From the IMG/VR virus record IMGVR_UViG_3300046004_001332, positions 1 through 40,104 of that record: DNA of 40,104 bases, one strand, 5' to 3'. Below, piece by piece: positions 6,780 through 14,897 of the stretch. Origin of the DNA: a virus. Both the position numbers and the translations under genes were made by a program. Positions within the stretch are counted from its first letter, which is position 1. Each line of letters begins with the position of its first letter. The notes under the pieces were generated by a model. That model saw only the letters and a list, made by a program, of their open reading frames with translations. It was not told the DNA's origin and did not search any database.

Positions 6780-6997
6780 CACCGCACCGTTGCGGGTTCG
6801 ACGACGAAGTCGGTGCGCGCGAAGCGGTGCCAGAAGTAGCCGAGGTCCGTGCGGAGCGCGGGAGCCGCGACGCCGCCCGGCTTGCGGGCCAACCCTCGGG
6901 TGTCGAACTGCGCCGCCCACCCGCGCTTGCGCGGCTGTAGCAGCGCCCGCTGCCCTTGTAGATGGGCCAAAGGCCCGACGTACGTTCCTGCGGGCAT
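6779..6997 (-). CDS. Unknown 72-aa protein, first gene of leftward operon
   Basis: Starts MPAGTYVGPLAHLQGQRALL, with an aromatic-rich C-terminal half (DLGYFWHRFARTDFVVEP). The ribosome site AGAGGAGAG precedes ATG 6997. As first gene of the operon it follows the divergent control region at 6998-7097. Similar short proteins accompany replication genes in other phages, but I cannot name a family. Confidence 0.65.
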   Translation of the reverse strand: MPAGTYVGPLAHLQGQRALLQPRKRGWAAQFDTRGLARKPGGVAAPALRTDLGYFWHRFARTDFVVEPATVR

Positions 6998-7097
6998 GTC
7001 TCTCTCCTCTGTGATGCCCCGACCCTACGCAACAAAAATCAGGATTGCAACGCTAAATGTTGTGTGTATGGTGGTGGGCAGAAAGGGAGACACTGAA
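6998..7097. promoter_or_regulatory. Divergent control region between leftward and rightward early operons
   Basis: Both operons must start here. Rightward candidate: TTGCAA at 7045-7050, 16-bp spacer, TATGGT at 7067-7072. Leftward candidate on the other strand: TTGCAA overlapping the same bases, then a T-rich spacer. The stretch at 7030-7072 is A+T-rich compared with its surroundings. Both assignments are weak consensus matches. Confidence 0.4.
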
Positions 7098-8225
7098 ATG
7101 AACCACTCCAAGATCGTCGGCGGTTCGACCGCCGCCCGTGTGATCCACTGCCCCGGCTCGGTGGCGCTGGTCGACAAGATGCCTGCGGACGAGGGCTCGT
7201 CCTACGCCAACGAGGGCAGCCTGCTCCACGAGGCGATCGCGGTGGTGCTGGACACCGCCTGCCCGCCCGAGGACATGGTCGGCTTCGAGGCGCACGGCCT
7301 GGTGCTGACCGAGGAACTGCTCGAGCGCAAGCTGCGCCCGGCGCTGGACCTGCTGGCCGAGTACGACCCCGAGAAGAAGCTGGTCTACATCACCGAGGCC
7401 ACCGTCGACTTCGGCGACCTGCTGCCGGGTGTGTTCGGCTCGTCCGACATCGTGGCCCGGCTGGACGGGCGCGCCGTCATCCTCGACTGGAAGTTCGGCG
7501 ACGGCGTCATGGTCGACGCCGAGGAGAACATGCAACTGATGTTCTACGCCGCCGCCGCCATGCGCACGCCGGCCTGCCAGTGGGCGTTCGAGGGTGTGAC
7601 CGAGGTCGAGTGCGTCATCATCCAGCCGCCGTACATCCGCACATGGACGACCCCCGTCGAGCGCATCCGGAAGTTCGAGCGCCAGCTGGCCCGCGCCGTC
7701 GCCTCCTCGGCCCTGCCGAACGCCCCGATCAACATGGGCGACCACTGTCGCTGGTGCGCCGCCAAGCCGATCTGCCCGGTCAAGACCGGCCAACTGGACC
7801 GCGCCCGCGTCGCGGCCATGAAGGAGATCGACGTCGACAAACTGACCGAGTACCTGGCGGCGGCGGAGGGTATCGAAGATTTTATCGCCGCCTGCCGCGC
7901 GCTGGCCTATCGTATGCTGGAGAACGGCGTGCCAGTGCCCGGCTACAAGCTCGTCAACAAGCGCGCCACTCGTTATTGGGCCGACCCCTCGACCGCGCTG
8001 GCGCGGCTGAAGGATCTCGGCCTCGCAGAGACTGACGTGACCAAGACCGACCTGTTGTCGGTGGCGCAGGCCGAGAAGGTGCTCAAGAAGCACAAGATCG
8101 CCCTGCCCGCCGACATGGTCGTCGCGGTCTCGTCGGGAACCACCCTCGCGGTGGAAACGGACAGCCGACCCCCGGCTGTTCTCATCGGGCAGCAGCTTGC
8201 TGCGGCCCTTGGTAAGATAGGATAG
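7098..8225 (+). CDS. DUF2800-type PD-(D/E)xK nuclease
   Basis: 375 residues; ATG 7098 with AAAGGGAG upstream. Pattern of the phage DUF2800 family, related to Cas4/RecB nucleases: an N-terminal GGSTAARVIHCPGS motif, EGSLLHEA, then GSSDIVARLDG with the metal-binding Asp, VILDWKFGDG with the DxK pair, QLMFYAAA, and a Cys cluster HCRWCAAKPICPV typical of an Fe-S or zinc site. The C-terminal third is helical (YWADPSTALARLKDLGL). In known phages DUF2800 sits next to an ssDNA-binding protein and PolA, the same order as here. Likely an exonuclease in replication or recombination. Confidence 0.85.
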   Translation: MNHSKIVGGSTAARVIHCPGSVALVDKMPADEGSSYANEGSLLHEAIAVVLDTACPPEDMVGFEAHGLVLTEELLERKLRPALDLLAEYDPEKKLVYITEATVDFGDLLPGVFGSSDIVARLDGRAVILDWKFGDGVMVDAEENMQLMFYAAAAMRTPACQWAFEGVTEVECVIIQPPYIRTWTTPVERIRKFERQLARAVASSALPNAPINMGDHCRWCAAKPICPVKTGQLDRARVAAMKEIDVDKLTEYLAAAEGIEDFIAACRALAYRMLENGVPVPGYKLVNKRATRYWADPSTALARLKDLGLAETDVTKTDLLSVAQAEKVLKKHKIALPADMVVAVSSGTTLAVETDSRPPAVLIGQQLAAALGKIG

Positions 8226-8228
8226 ACT

Positions 8229-8870
8229 ATGAGCAATCTGACTGTGTTCGGCGGCGCGGGTCTCCCGTCCGTCGGTGACCTGACCTCGGCCCTGCGCCGG
8301 GTCGAGACGACCACCCAAACGGGGGGCGGTGGCATCATCCTCAAGATGGACAAGACCGGCCACTGGGTGTTCGGCGCTGACCAGACCGAGGTCGAGCCGG
8401 ACAGCGTGTGGGCCGTCAACCCGTTCTCCTTCGTCCACGGCTATATCGCGTGGGGCGACGGTGACGTGCTCGGCGAGCACATGGTGCCGGTGACCGAGCC
8501 GCTGCCCGAGACGGGGCCTGCCCCCGACGGCGCCAAGAAGGGCTGGGAAGTGCAGATCGGCGCGTCCGTGAAGTGCGTCTCGGGCGAGGACGCGGGCCTC
8601 GACGCCCGCTACTCGGCCACCTCGGTCGGCGGCAAGAAGGCCCTGACCGCGCTGGGTCTGGCGATCGCCGCGCAGGTCGAGAAGGACCCGGCCAACCCGG
8701 TGCCGCTGGTCGTGCTGAAGAAGGAGCACTACCAGCACAAGTCCTACGGGCGCATCTTCACCCCGGTGTTCGAGGTGACGAAGTGGGTCGCCATGGACAA
8801 GGAGCCGGAGCCGGATGAGGCGGCAGCCGAGGTCGAGCCGTCTGACCGCCGCCGCCGCCGCGCCGCGTAG
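8229..8870 (+). CDS. Unknown replication-module protein, possibly ssDNA-binding
   Basis: 213 residues. Beta-rich body (GGIILKMDKTGHWVFGAD, SFVHGYIAWGDGDVLGE, WEVQIGASVKCVSGED, GRIFTPVFEVTKWVAMD) and a strongly acidic then Arg-rich tail (EPDEAAAEVEPSDRRRRRAA). By position between a DUF2800 nuclease and the polymerase it could be the phage ssDNA-binding protein, but that is inferred from gene order; the tail does not look like a standard SSB tail. It starts 3 nt after the nuclease stop. Confidence 0.7.
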   Translation: MSNLTVFGGAGLPSVGDLTSALRRVETTTQTGGGGIILKMDKTGHWVFGADQTEVEPDSVWAVNPFSFVHGYIAWGDGDVLGEHMVPVTEPLPETGPAPDGAKKGWEVQIGASVKCVSGEDAGLDARYSATSVGGKKALTALGLAIAAQVEKDPANPVPLVVLKKEHYQHKSYGRIFTPVFEVTKWVAMDKEPEPDEAAAEVEPSDRRRRRAA

Positions 8871-8885
8871 TGGAGAACGCGAAAG

Positions 8886-8901
8886 GGGGGCTTCGGCCCC
8901 C
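8886..8901 (+). terminator. UUCG hairpin after the 8229-8870 gene
   Basis: Six GC pairs closing a C(UUCG)G tetraloop: gggggc, ttcg, gccccc. No T-run follows, so it may be a weak terminator or an RNA-stabilising hairpin between the replication genes and the methyltransferase. Confidence 0.5.
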
Positions 8902-8919
8902 TGAGTAGCGGCCAATCAC

Positions 8920-9699
8920 ATGAACGTCCTAGATTTATTCAGCGGCATCGGCGGGTTCAGCCTCGGGCTGGAACGCGCAGGAATGCGAACCGTCGCCTTC
9001 TGCGAGATCGACCCTTTCTGCCGGCGCGTGCTGGCGCGGCACTGGCCGGAGACGCCCTGCTATGACGATGTCAGAAACCTCACTGCCGAACGACTGGTCG
9101 CAGACGGCGTTGCCGTTGACGTCGTCTGCGGCGGCTTTCCCTGTCAGGACATCAGCAAGGCCGGCCCTCGAACCGGCCTCGCCGGGAAACGGTCTGGACT
9201 GTGGTTCGAGTTCGCCAGGATCATCGGTGAGGTCAGGCCGAAGTTCGTTATCATCGAAAACGTCACAGCCCTTCGCCATCGGGGACTGGACGTCATTCTC
9301 CGGTTCTTCGCTTCGATCCGGTATGATGCGGAGTGGCACTGTGTTCCCGCTGGCGCCCTTGGCGCGCCTGACATACGGGACCGGATTTGGGTCATCGCCT
9401 ACCCACAGCATCCCGACGCCGACGGCGCAGGATCATATCCAGCGGACCTGCACCAGCAAGGAGGTTCTGAACTTTGTGACCGGCAAGAGCGTGTCGCTGG
9501 ACCGATTTTGCAGGCGCTACCCCGACGCCGCGAAGGGGTGGGATCAGGAGCCTGCCGAGACTGGCATCCCGAACCCGGAATACGGCGAGTGGTTGACCGG
9601 ACTTCCGAGGGGGTGGACCGAACCAGGGTCATCGGAAACGCCGTGAAGCCAATCATCCCTGAGATCATCGGTCGCGCCCTCATGGCGGCAGCCAAATGA
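8920..9699 (+). CDS. DNA cytosine-C5 methyltransferase
   Basis: 259 residues. Motif I DLFSGIGGFSLGLERAG (5-21), motif IV GGFPCQDIS with catalytic Cys75, motif VI IIENVTAL (112-118), motif VIII APDIRDRIWVIA (149-160), motif X GNAVKPIIPEIIGRAL (239-254). It transfers a methyl group to C5 of cytosine, probably to protect phage DNA from restriction. The target-recognition region between motifs VIII and X is only about 75 residues, short for the family, and overlaps a second recognisable frame (9062-9646). The start codon lies inside a CCAATCACA leader motif. The last 4 nt overlap the polymerase start. Confidence 0.9.
   Translation: MNVLDLFSGIGGFSLGLERAGMRTVAFCEIDPFCRRVLARHWPETPCYDDVRNLTAERLVADGVAVDVVCGGFPCQDISKAGPRTGLAGKRSGLWFEFARIIGEVRPKFVIIENVTALRHRGLDVILRFFASIRYDAEWHCVPAGALGAPDIRDRIWVIAYPQHPDADGAGSYPADLHQQGGSELCDRQERVAGPILQALPRRREGVGSGACRDWHPEPGIRRVVDRTSEGVDRTRVIGNAVKPIIPEIIGRALMAAAK
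9062..9646 (+). CDS. Alternate-frame ORF inside the methyltransferase gene
   Basis: A 194-codon ORF, +1 relative to the methyltransferase frame. It has features I associate with a phage protein family usually found with or fused to Dcm genes: a Ser-rich PVRTSARPALEPASPGN segment, LRSGMMRSGTVF, IPTPTAQDH, and an end reading NPEYGEWLTGLPRGWTE followed by SETP. These are too specific for chance translation of the other frame. It may be a remnant of a longer Dcm fusion shifted in frame, or a real overlapping gene. I cannot tell whether it is translated; no strong ribosome site is seen at ATG 9062. Confidence 0.4.
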   Translation: MTMSETSLPNDWSQTALPLTSSAAAFPVRTSARPALEPASPGNGLDCGSSSPGSSVRSGRSSLSSKTSQPFAIGDWTSFSGSSLRSGMMRSGTVFPLAPLARLTYGTGFGSSPTHSIPTPTAQDHIQRTCTSKEVLNFVTGKSVSLDRFCRRYPDAAKGWDQEPAETGIPNPEYGEWLTGLPRGWTEPGSSETP

Positions 9700-12506
9700 C
9701 CGTCCTCTGGTGCGACTTTGAAAGCAGAAGCCGCTGCGATCTCAAGGCGAAGGGCGCCTACAACTACGCCCGCGACGGCTCCACCGACGTGCTGTGCATG
9801 TCGTGGGCGTTTGACGACGAGGACGTGCAGACATGGCTGCCCGGCCAGCCGTTCCCCGAGCGGGTGCGCGACCACACTGGCCAGATCCGCGCGCACAACG
9901 CCGCGTTCGAGCGGCTGATCTTCTGGTACGTCCTCCAGATCGACTACGCCTTGGAGCAGTTCTACTGCACCGCGACGCAGGCCCGCGCCAACTGCGCGCC
10001 CGGCAGCCTTGAGGACGTGGGCCGGTTCGCCGGCGCGTCCATGCGCAAGGATCACCGCGGCGGGCAACTGGTCCGCGCGCTGTGCATCCCTCGCCCCGAC
10101 GGCACGTTCAACGACGACCCGGCGCTGATGGCCGAGCTCGTCGCCTACTGCGAGCAAGACGTCCGCGCGATGCGGGCGATCTCGCAGACGCAGCGCCAGC
10201 TGTCCGCCGAGGAACTGGCTGACTACCACGTCAACGAGCGGATCAACGACGCCGGCGTGCTGGTCGACGTGCCGCTGGCCAGGGCCGCGCAGGTCTACGC
10301 CGCCGCCGAGCTTGAGGAGATCCAGGCGCTCGTCGCCAGCGTGACCGAGGGCGTCGTCACCTCGGTGCGCAGCCCCCGGATGCGGGAGTGGGTGTGGGAC
10401 CGCGTCGGCCCGCAGGCGCAGGGCCTGATGACCGTCACCAAGGGCGACGAGACCAAGCGGTCGATCGACAAGAACGTGCGCGCCTCGCTGCTGGTGCTGG
10501 CCGAGGAGAACCCCGACGAGGTGCCCGCCGACGTGGCCGACGTGGTCCAGTGCGCCGACGACCTGTGGGCGTCGAGCGTGGCCAAGTTCGCCCGCATGGC
10601 GGCGCTGGCCGACGACGAGGACCATCGCGTGCGCGGGGCCTTCGTGTTCGCCGGTGGCGCGGCGACCGGGCGGGCGTCCAGCTACGGCCTCCAGGTCCAC
10701 AACTTCGCCCGCAAGACGGCCAAGGAACCCGAGGCGGTGCGTCACGCCATGGTCAGAGGACACCAGATCGTCCCGGCCTACGGCAAGCGGGTCACCGACG
10801 TGCTCAAGGGCATGCTGCGCCCGGCGCTGGTCGCCGCGCCCGGCAAGATGCTGGTCACGGCGGACTGGTCAGCGATCGAGGCGCGGGTGAACCCGTGGCT
10901 GTCGAACTGCCCCTCCGGCGAAGCCAAGTTGGACCTGTTCCGCACCGGCGAGGACATCTACAAGGTCAACGCCGCCGCGACGTTCGGCGTGCGCGTTGGT
11001 GATGTGGACGACCCGCAGCGCCAGATCGGCAAGGTGCAAGAGTTAGCCTGCATAGCCGAAGACACTATGGTGTGGACCAGTAACGGGCTTAAGGCTATAG
11101 TGGACGTTCGGTTGAGCGATAAGCTATGGGACGGGGAGCAATGGGTAAGCCACCAGGGTGTAGTGAGCCGGGGCGTCAAGCCGACTATCAGCGTGTGCGG
11201 AATGTCCGTCACGGAGGACCATCTGTTGCTGGTCAAGTCGGGGTGGCTCGACGCAAAGACGGTACTTTCGTGCAGCAAATACCAGACCCAAGCGTTGGAG
11301 ATCGGTTTGGCGACCTCACCGTCGTGGGGTCGACCGCTACGCTCGACACGCGCCGCATGGTGTCTGTCCAGTGCGCATGCGGGGCCGAGCCCCACGCCGT
11401 CTACATCTACAACCTGCGCAAAGGCGCATCTACCCGGTGCAACACCTGCGCCAAGAAAGCCTCTGGCTACTGGCGGAAAGACTACTTCAAATACGCCGCG
11501 GCTTGTCCAGAAGACAGCCATAGGCGGCGGCTTCTTGGTCGCTTGTCAGCCTGCAAGAACCGCTGCCACAATCCGAAAGACCCTGCATACGCCAACTACG
11601 GCGGGCGGGGCATCTGCGTCTACGAGCCGTGGCGATCCGACAAAGCCGCTTTCTTGCGATATGTCATCACGCTTGAGGGGTGGGATGAGCCTCGTCTCGA
11701 ACTGGATCGCATCGACGTGGACAAGGGCTACGAGCCGGGCAATTTGCGGTTCATCACGCGCAAAGCCAACATGGCAAACAGACGATCCGTCCAAGACCTG
11801 CAAGCCCGATGCGATGCCCTTGAGGCGCGTCTACGACATTGCACATGCGGGGCCTAGAAACCGCTTCATGGTGGCGACGCCGGAAGGGCAGGTGATCGTC
11901 CATAACTGTGGCTTCGGTGGGTCGGTCGGCGCGTTCACCGCCATGGGCCGGGTCTACGGCGTCGTGCTGCCCGAGGCGCAGTCGCGCCGGATGGTCGAGG
12001 CATGGCGCCGGGAGAACCCGTGGGCTGTGGACCAGTGGAGCGCGCTGGAACGGGCCTACACGACCGCCATGCGCCAGCCGGGTCACGAGATCACCGCCGG
12101 GCGGGTCACCTACCTCTACGACCGTCAGCACCTGTGGTACGCGCTGCCGTCAGGGCGGGTGCTGTGCTATCCTTTCGCCCGCTTCGATCGGGACGGCATC
12201 TCCTATGCCAAGGCGGCGTGGAAGCCAGCGCAGGACGCGACGGAGTGGCCGCGCGCGCGGCTGTGGCACGGGCTGGCGTGCGAGAACATCGTCCAGGCGG
12301 TCGCCAACGACCTGCTGCGTGACGCGCTACGCCGCCTTGACGCGGCGGGGCAGAGGGTCATCCTGCACGTCCACGATGAGATCGTGATCGAGGGTGACGA
12401 GACGGCAGCCGAGGTGCTGGCGCAGGTCATGACGACCGCGCCGGCGTGGGCGGCAGGGCTGCCGCTCGCGGCAGAAGTCAATATTCGGGAGCGGTACGGA
12501 AAATGA
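9696..12506 (+). CDS. polA: Family A DNA polymerase with 3'-5' exonuclease, containing an intein
   Basis: 936-residue precursor; 650 after removal of the intein (residues 452-737). Exonuclease motifs: DFES (7-10), AHNAAFERL (67-75), YCEQDVRAM (151-159). Polymerase motif A TADWSAIEARV with Asp390; motif B begins RQIGKVQELA and continues after the intein as CGFGGSVGAFTAMG; motif C LHVHDEIVIE with Asp894. It is the replicative polymerase of the phage. The intein splits motif B, so unspliced protein should be inactive. Start overlaps the methyltransferase stop and the end overlaps the next gene, both as ATGA. Confidence 0.93.
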   Translation: MTVLWCDFESRSRCDLKAKGAYNYARDGSTDVLCMSWAFDDEDVQTWLPGQPFPERVRDHTGQIRAHNAAFERLIFWYVLQIDYALEQFYCTATQARANCAPGSLEDVGRFAGASMRKDHRGGQLVRALCIPRPDGTFNDDPALMAELVAYCEQDVRAMRAISQTQRQLSAEELADYHVNERINDAGVLVDVPLARAAQVYAAAELEEIQALVASVTEGVVTSVRSPRMREWVWDRVGPQAQGLMTVTKGDETKRSIDKNVRASLLVLAEENPDEVPADVADVVQCADDLWASSVAKFARMAALADDEDHRVRGAFVFAGGAATGRASSYGLQVHNFARKTAKEPEAVRHAMVRGHQIVPAYGKRVTDVLKGMLRPALVAAPGKMLVTADWSAIEARVNPWLSNCPSGEAKLDLFRTGEDIYKVNAAATFGVRVGDVDDPQRQIGKVQELACIAEDTMVWTSNGLKAIVDVRLSDKLWDGEQWVSHQGVVSRGVKPTISVCGMSVTEDHLLLVKSGWLDAKTVLSCSKYQTQALEIGLATSPSWGRPLRSTRAAWCLSSAHAGPSPTPSTSTTCAKAHLPGATPAPRKPLATGGKTTSNTPRLVQKTAIGGGFLVACQPARTAATIRKTLHTPTTAGGASASTSRGDPTKPLSCDMSSRLRGGMSLVSNWIASTWTRATSRAICGSSRAKPTWQTDDPSKTCKPDAMPLRRVYDIAHAGPRNRFMVATPEGQVIVHNCGFGGSVGAFTAMGRVYGVVLPEAQSRRMVEAWRRENPWAVDQWSALERAYTTAMRQPGHEITAGRVTYLYDRQHLWYALPSGRVLCYPFARFDRDGISYAKAAWKPAQDATEWPRARLWHGLACENIVQAVANDLLRDALRRLDAAGQRVILHVHDEIVIEGDETAAEVLAQVMTTAPAWAAGLPLAAEVNIRERYGK
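11049..11906 (+). other. Intein in DNA polymerase motif B
   Basis: 286 in-frame codons. Splicing residues all present: Cys1 (codon 11049), block A CIAEDTMVWTSNGLKAI, block B with TxxH in SVTEDHLLLV, block F RVYDIAHAGPRNRFMV, block G VIVHN with penultimate His and terminal Asn, then Cys as the first C-extein residue (codon 11907). The two Hint parts cover only about 70 and 30 residues; the roughly 180 residues between them read as low-complexity nonsense in this frame because that DNA encodes the HNH protein in another frame. Expected to excise itself and ligate the polymerase. Confidence 0.92.
11270..11857 (+). CDS. HNH-type homing endonuclease nested out of frame in the intein
   Basis: 195 residues from GTG 11270; ATG 11141 (after GGGGAG) or 11126 are alternatives that extend into Hint-N. 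Pattern of the common phage HNH family: VGDRFGDLTVVG, a zinc ribbon with VQCACGAE and RCNTCAKK, then LSACKNRCHNPKD, ANYGGRGICVYEPW, and LELDRIDVDKGYEPGNLRF followed by ITRKANMANRR. The first His of a canonical HNH is Arg here (DRID), as in many relatives. It is read in frame +2 relative to the polymerase, and its TAG at 11855-11857 lies within intein block F. It probably cuts inteinless polymerase alleles to spread the element. Confidence 0.85.
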   Translation: MQQIPDPSVGDRFGDLTVVGSTATLDTRRMVSVQCACGAEPHAVYIYNLRKGASTRCNTCAKKASGYWRKDYFKYAAACPEDSHRRRLLGRLSACKNRCHNPKDPAYANYGGRGICVYEPWRSDKAAFLRYVITLEGWDEPRLELDRIDVDKGYEPGNLRFITRKANMANRRSVQDLQARCDALEARLRHCTCGA

Positions 12507-14785
12507 GCGAGTTCATCGACTACATCTGCGGGCTGGCGCCGGAGGGCGACACCGCGCTCCTGAGCTACCAGAAGCCCGCCGGCGGGACGCACGCCGACGG
12601 CTCGCCCAAGTACACATGGCCGTCGTTCCTGCCGTCGCAGGGCGTGAAGCCGGGGACCGCGGCCTACCTCAACACCGGCTCCTTCATCCTCGACCGGATG
12701 ACCAACGGCGTCAGCGCCTCCGCCGACAACTGCGAGTTCGTCCTGTGCATGATGCTGGACGACATCGGCACCAAGTCCAAGCGCCCGCCGCTGGAGCCGA
12801 CGTGGATCATGGAGACGTCGCCCGGCTCGTTCCAGTGGGGCTACGCCTTCTCCGACCAACCGCCCAAGGGCGCGTTCGTCGCCGCGATCAAGGCTATAGC
12901 GGCAGCAGGCTACACCGACCCAGGCTCCATCAACGCGGTGCGCAAGTTCCGCATCCCCGGGTCGGTCAACCTCAAGCCGGGCCGCGACAAGTTCGCCGCC
13001 CGCCTGGTCGAGTTCCACCCGGGCCGCGAGTTCACCCTGGACCAGATATGCACCGCGCTCGAGGTGGTGCCCGACGAGGCCGACACCGCCACCCACCAGC
13101 CGCTGCGGCTGGCCGACACCGGCAACGACGTGGTGCTGAAGTGGATGTCGGAGCAGGGCATGGTCCTGTCCCGCGCCAACGCGCAAGGCTGGATGGCGGT
13201 GGTCTGCCCTAACAAGGACCAACACTCCGACGGCACGATCGAGGCCCGCTACCGTGCGCTCGACCGGGCGTTCTGCTGCTACCACGGCCACTGTGAGACG
13301 CTGACGTCTCAGGTGTTCCTCGACTGGGTCCACCAGAACGGCGGGCCGAACACCAAGCCGGGTCTGCGCGACGACCTGCTGGCCGAGCAGATGACGCGGG
13401 TGCAGGCGGCGTTGACGCCAGACACCTTCTTCGCCGAGGACGCCGCCGACGTGATCGCCGAGGTCACCCGCAAGGAGTTGGGCCGGGTCGAGAAGCGCGA
13501 ATGGTACAGCCGGTTCGCCTATGTCCAGAACGACGACGGCTATTTCGACCTGATTGAACGCCGTCAGGTCAGCCGGCAGGCGTTCAACGCGCTGTACCGG
13601 CACATCAAATGCGACAGCATCCATAACGGACGGCGCATCGAGGCGTCGGTCTGCTTCGATGAGAACCGGCACGCCATGGGCGCGGCCTCGGTCGCGGGCG
13701 TCACCTACGCCGCCGGCGAGGGCGTGCTGGTGGCGCACGGCGGCGAGGCGCTGGCGAACCGCTGGCGCGATGCGCGGCCTGTAGTCGGCAGCAGCGCGCG
13801 CGACGCCGGGGTGTGGCTGGAGCACTGCCGCCAGCTGGTGCCGGAGCCGGAGATCCTGGAGCATCTGTGGGACATCATGGCGTTCAAGCTCCAGAACCCG
13901 GCGATCAAGGTCAATCACGCCGTGCTGCACGGTGGCGACGAGGGCTGCGGCAAGGACAGTATGTGGGCACCGTTCATCTGGTCGGTGTGCGGCCCGCAAC
14001 TGCGGAACCGCGGTCTGGTGGACAACGAGAGCCTGACATCGCAGTTCGACTATCATCTCGAGAGCGAGATCCTGCTCATCAACGAGCTTCGCGAGCCGGA
14101 CGCCTCGACCCGGCGCGCGCTGGCCAACCGGCTGAAGCCGATCATCGCCGCGCCGCCCGAGACCCTGCCGATCAACCGCAAGCACCATCACCCGTTCGAC
14201 ATGGCCAACCGCCTGTTCGTCCTGGCGTTCTCCAACGACCCGGTGCCGATTTCCCTGCCGTCGCAGGACCGCCGGTGGTGCTGCGTCTGGTCGCATGCGC
14301 CGCGGATGCAGCCGGCGGACGGGCTGGCGCTGTGGACGTGGTTCAAGGACGGCGGCTTCGAGGCGTGCGCCGCATGGCTGCATGCGCGTGACGTGCGGGC
14401 GTTCAACCCGGGCGCAACGCCGCCATGGACGGACTTCAAGGCTAACCTGGTCGAGAACGGCATGTCGATCGCCGAGAGCTATCTGGTCCAGCTGATTACC
14501 GACCGTCAGGGCGAGTTCGGGCGCGGCATCATCGCGTCGCCGCTGCACGCGATGTGCGAGCGGATCGCGGCGGCGTCCACGATGAACGTCAAGATACCGC
14601 AGCCTGCCTTGCTGCACGCCTTGAAGGAGGCCGGGTGGCGCGACCTGGGGCGTCTGGCGTCGTCCGAGTACCCGACGAAGAAGCAGGTGTTCGCCGCGCC
14701 GGACGTCGCGCGGGGCAAGAGCAAGAGCGAGCTCCGCCGCATGGTCGAGACGGGCGAGGGCGTCGGGTTGCGGGTGGTGAAATAG
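12503..14785 (+). CDS. Primase-helicase (PrimPol-like N-terminus, SF3/VapE-type ATPase)
   Basis: 760 residues. N-terminal region resembles a RepB/PrimPol-type primase: FVLCMMLDDIGTKSK (acidic metal-site candidate) and a VRKFRIPGSVNLKPGRD strand. A Cys/His patch (VVCPNKDQHSDG, CCYHGHCE) may bind zinc. The C-terminal half is a helicase ATPase: Walker A LHGGDEGCGKDSMW near residue 480, then LLINELREPD, and NRLFVLAFSNDPVPISL with a sensor Asn. Such proteins unwind and prime the phage fork. The ATG overlaps the polymerase stop. An in-frame start at 12446 would overlap the polymerase by 60 nt and is rejected. Confidence 0.85.
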   Translation: MSEFIDYICGLAPEGDTALLSYQKPAGGTHADGSPKYTWPSFLPSQGVKPGTAAYLNTGSFILDRMTNGVSASADNCEFVLCMMLDDIGTKSKRPPLEPTWIMETSPGSFQWGYAFSDQPPKGAFVAAIKAIAAAGYTDPGSINAVRKFRIPGSVNLKPGRDKFAARLVEFHPGREFTLDQICTALEVVPDEADTATHQPLRLADTGNDVVLKWMSEQGMVLSRANAQGWMAVVCPNKDQHSDGTIEARYRALDRAFCCYHGHCETLTSQVFLDWVHQNGGPNTKPGLRDDLLAEQMTRVQAALTPDTFFAEDAADVIAEVTRKELGRVEKREWYSRFAYVQNDDGYFDLIERRQVSRQAFNALYRHIKCDSIHNGRRIEASVCFDENRHAMGAASVAGVTYAAGEGVLVAHGGEALANRWRDARPVVGSSARDAGVWLEHCRQLVPEPEILEHLWDIMAFKLQNPAIKVNHAVLHGGDEGCGKDSMWAPFIWSVCGPQLRNRGLVDNESLTSQFDYHLESEILLINELREPDASTRRALANRLKPIIAAPPETLPINRKHHHPFDMANRLFVLAFSNDPVPISLPSQDRRWCCVWSHAPRMQPADGLALWTWFKDGGFEACAAWLHARDVRAFNPGATPPWTDFKANLVENGMSIAESYLVQLITDRQGEFGRGIIASPLHAMCERIAAASTMNVKIPQPALLHALKEAGWRDLGRLASSEYPTKKQVFAAPDVARGKSKSELRRMVETGEGVGLRVVK

Positions 14786-14786
14786 G

Positions 14787-14850
14787 CCCGCACCGAGGGA
14801 GGGTGCCGGATAAAACGACGGCCCCGCACCGAGGGAGGATGCGGGGCCGT
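14787..14850. terminator. Repeat and hairpin between convergent operons
   Basis: A 20-nt sequence beginning cccgcaccgagggagg occurs at 14787-14806 and again at 14823-14842 with one mismatch. The second copy lies in a perfect 11-bp hairpin (14818-14828 with 14840-14850, 11-nt loop). No T-run on either side. Placed 33 bp after the primase-helicase stop and before the end of the leftward operon, it could stop transcription in both directions. Confidence 0.55.
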
Positions 14851-14897
14851 CAGCCTGCCAATCACAGAAGGCTCGCGCGAGGCGAGTTGGCAGCATA

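Noticed and set aside
9696-12506. Sequencing frameshift in the polymerase as explanation for the out-of-frame HNH
   Set aside because: The polymerase frame is open from end to end, and both intein halves and both polymerase halves are in the same frame. Two compensating errors would be needed.
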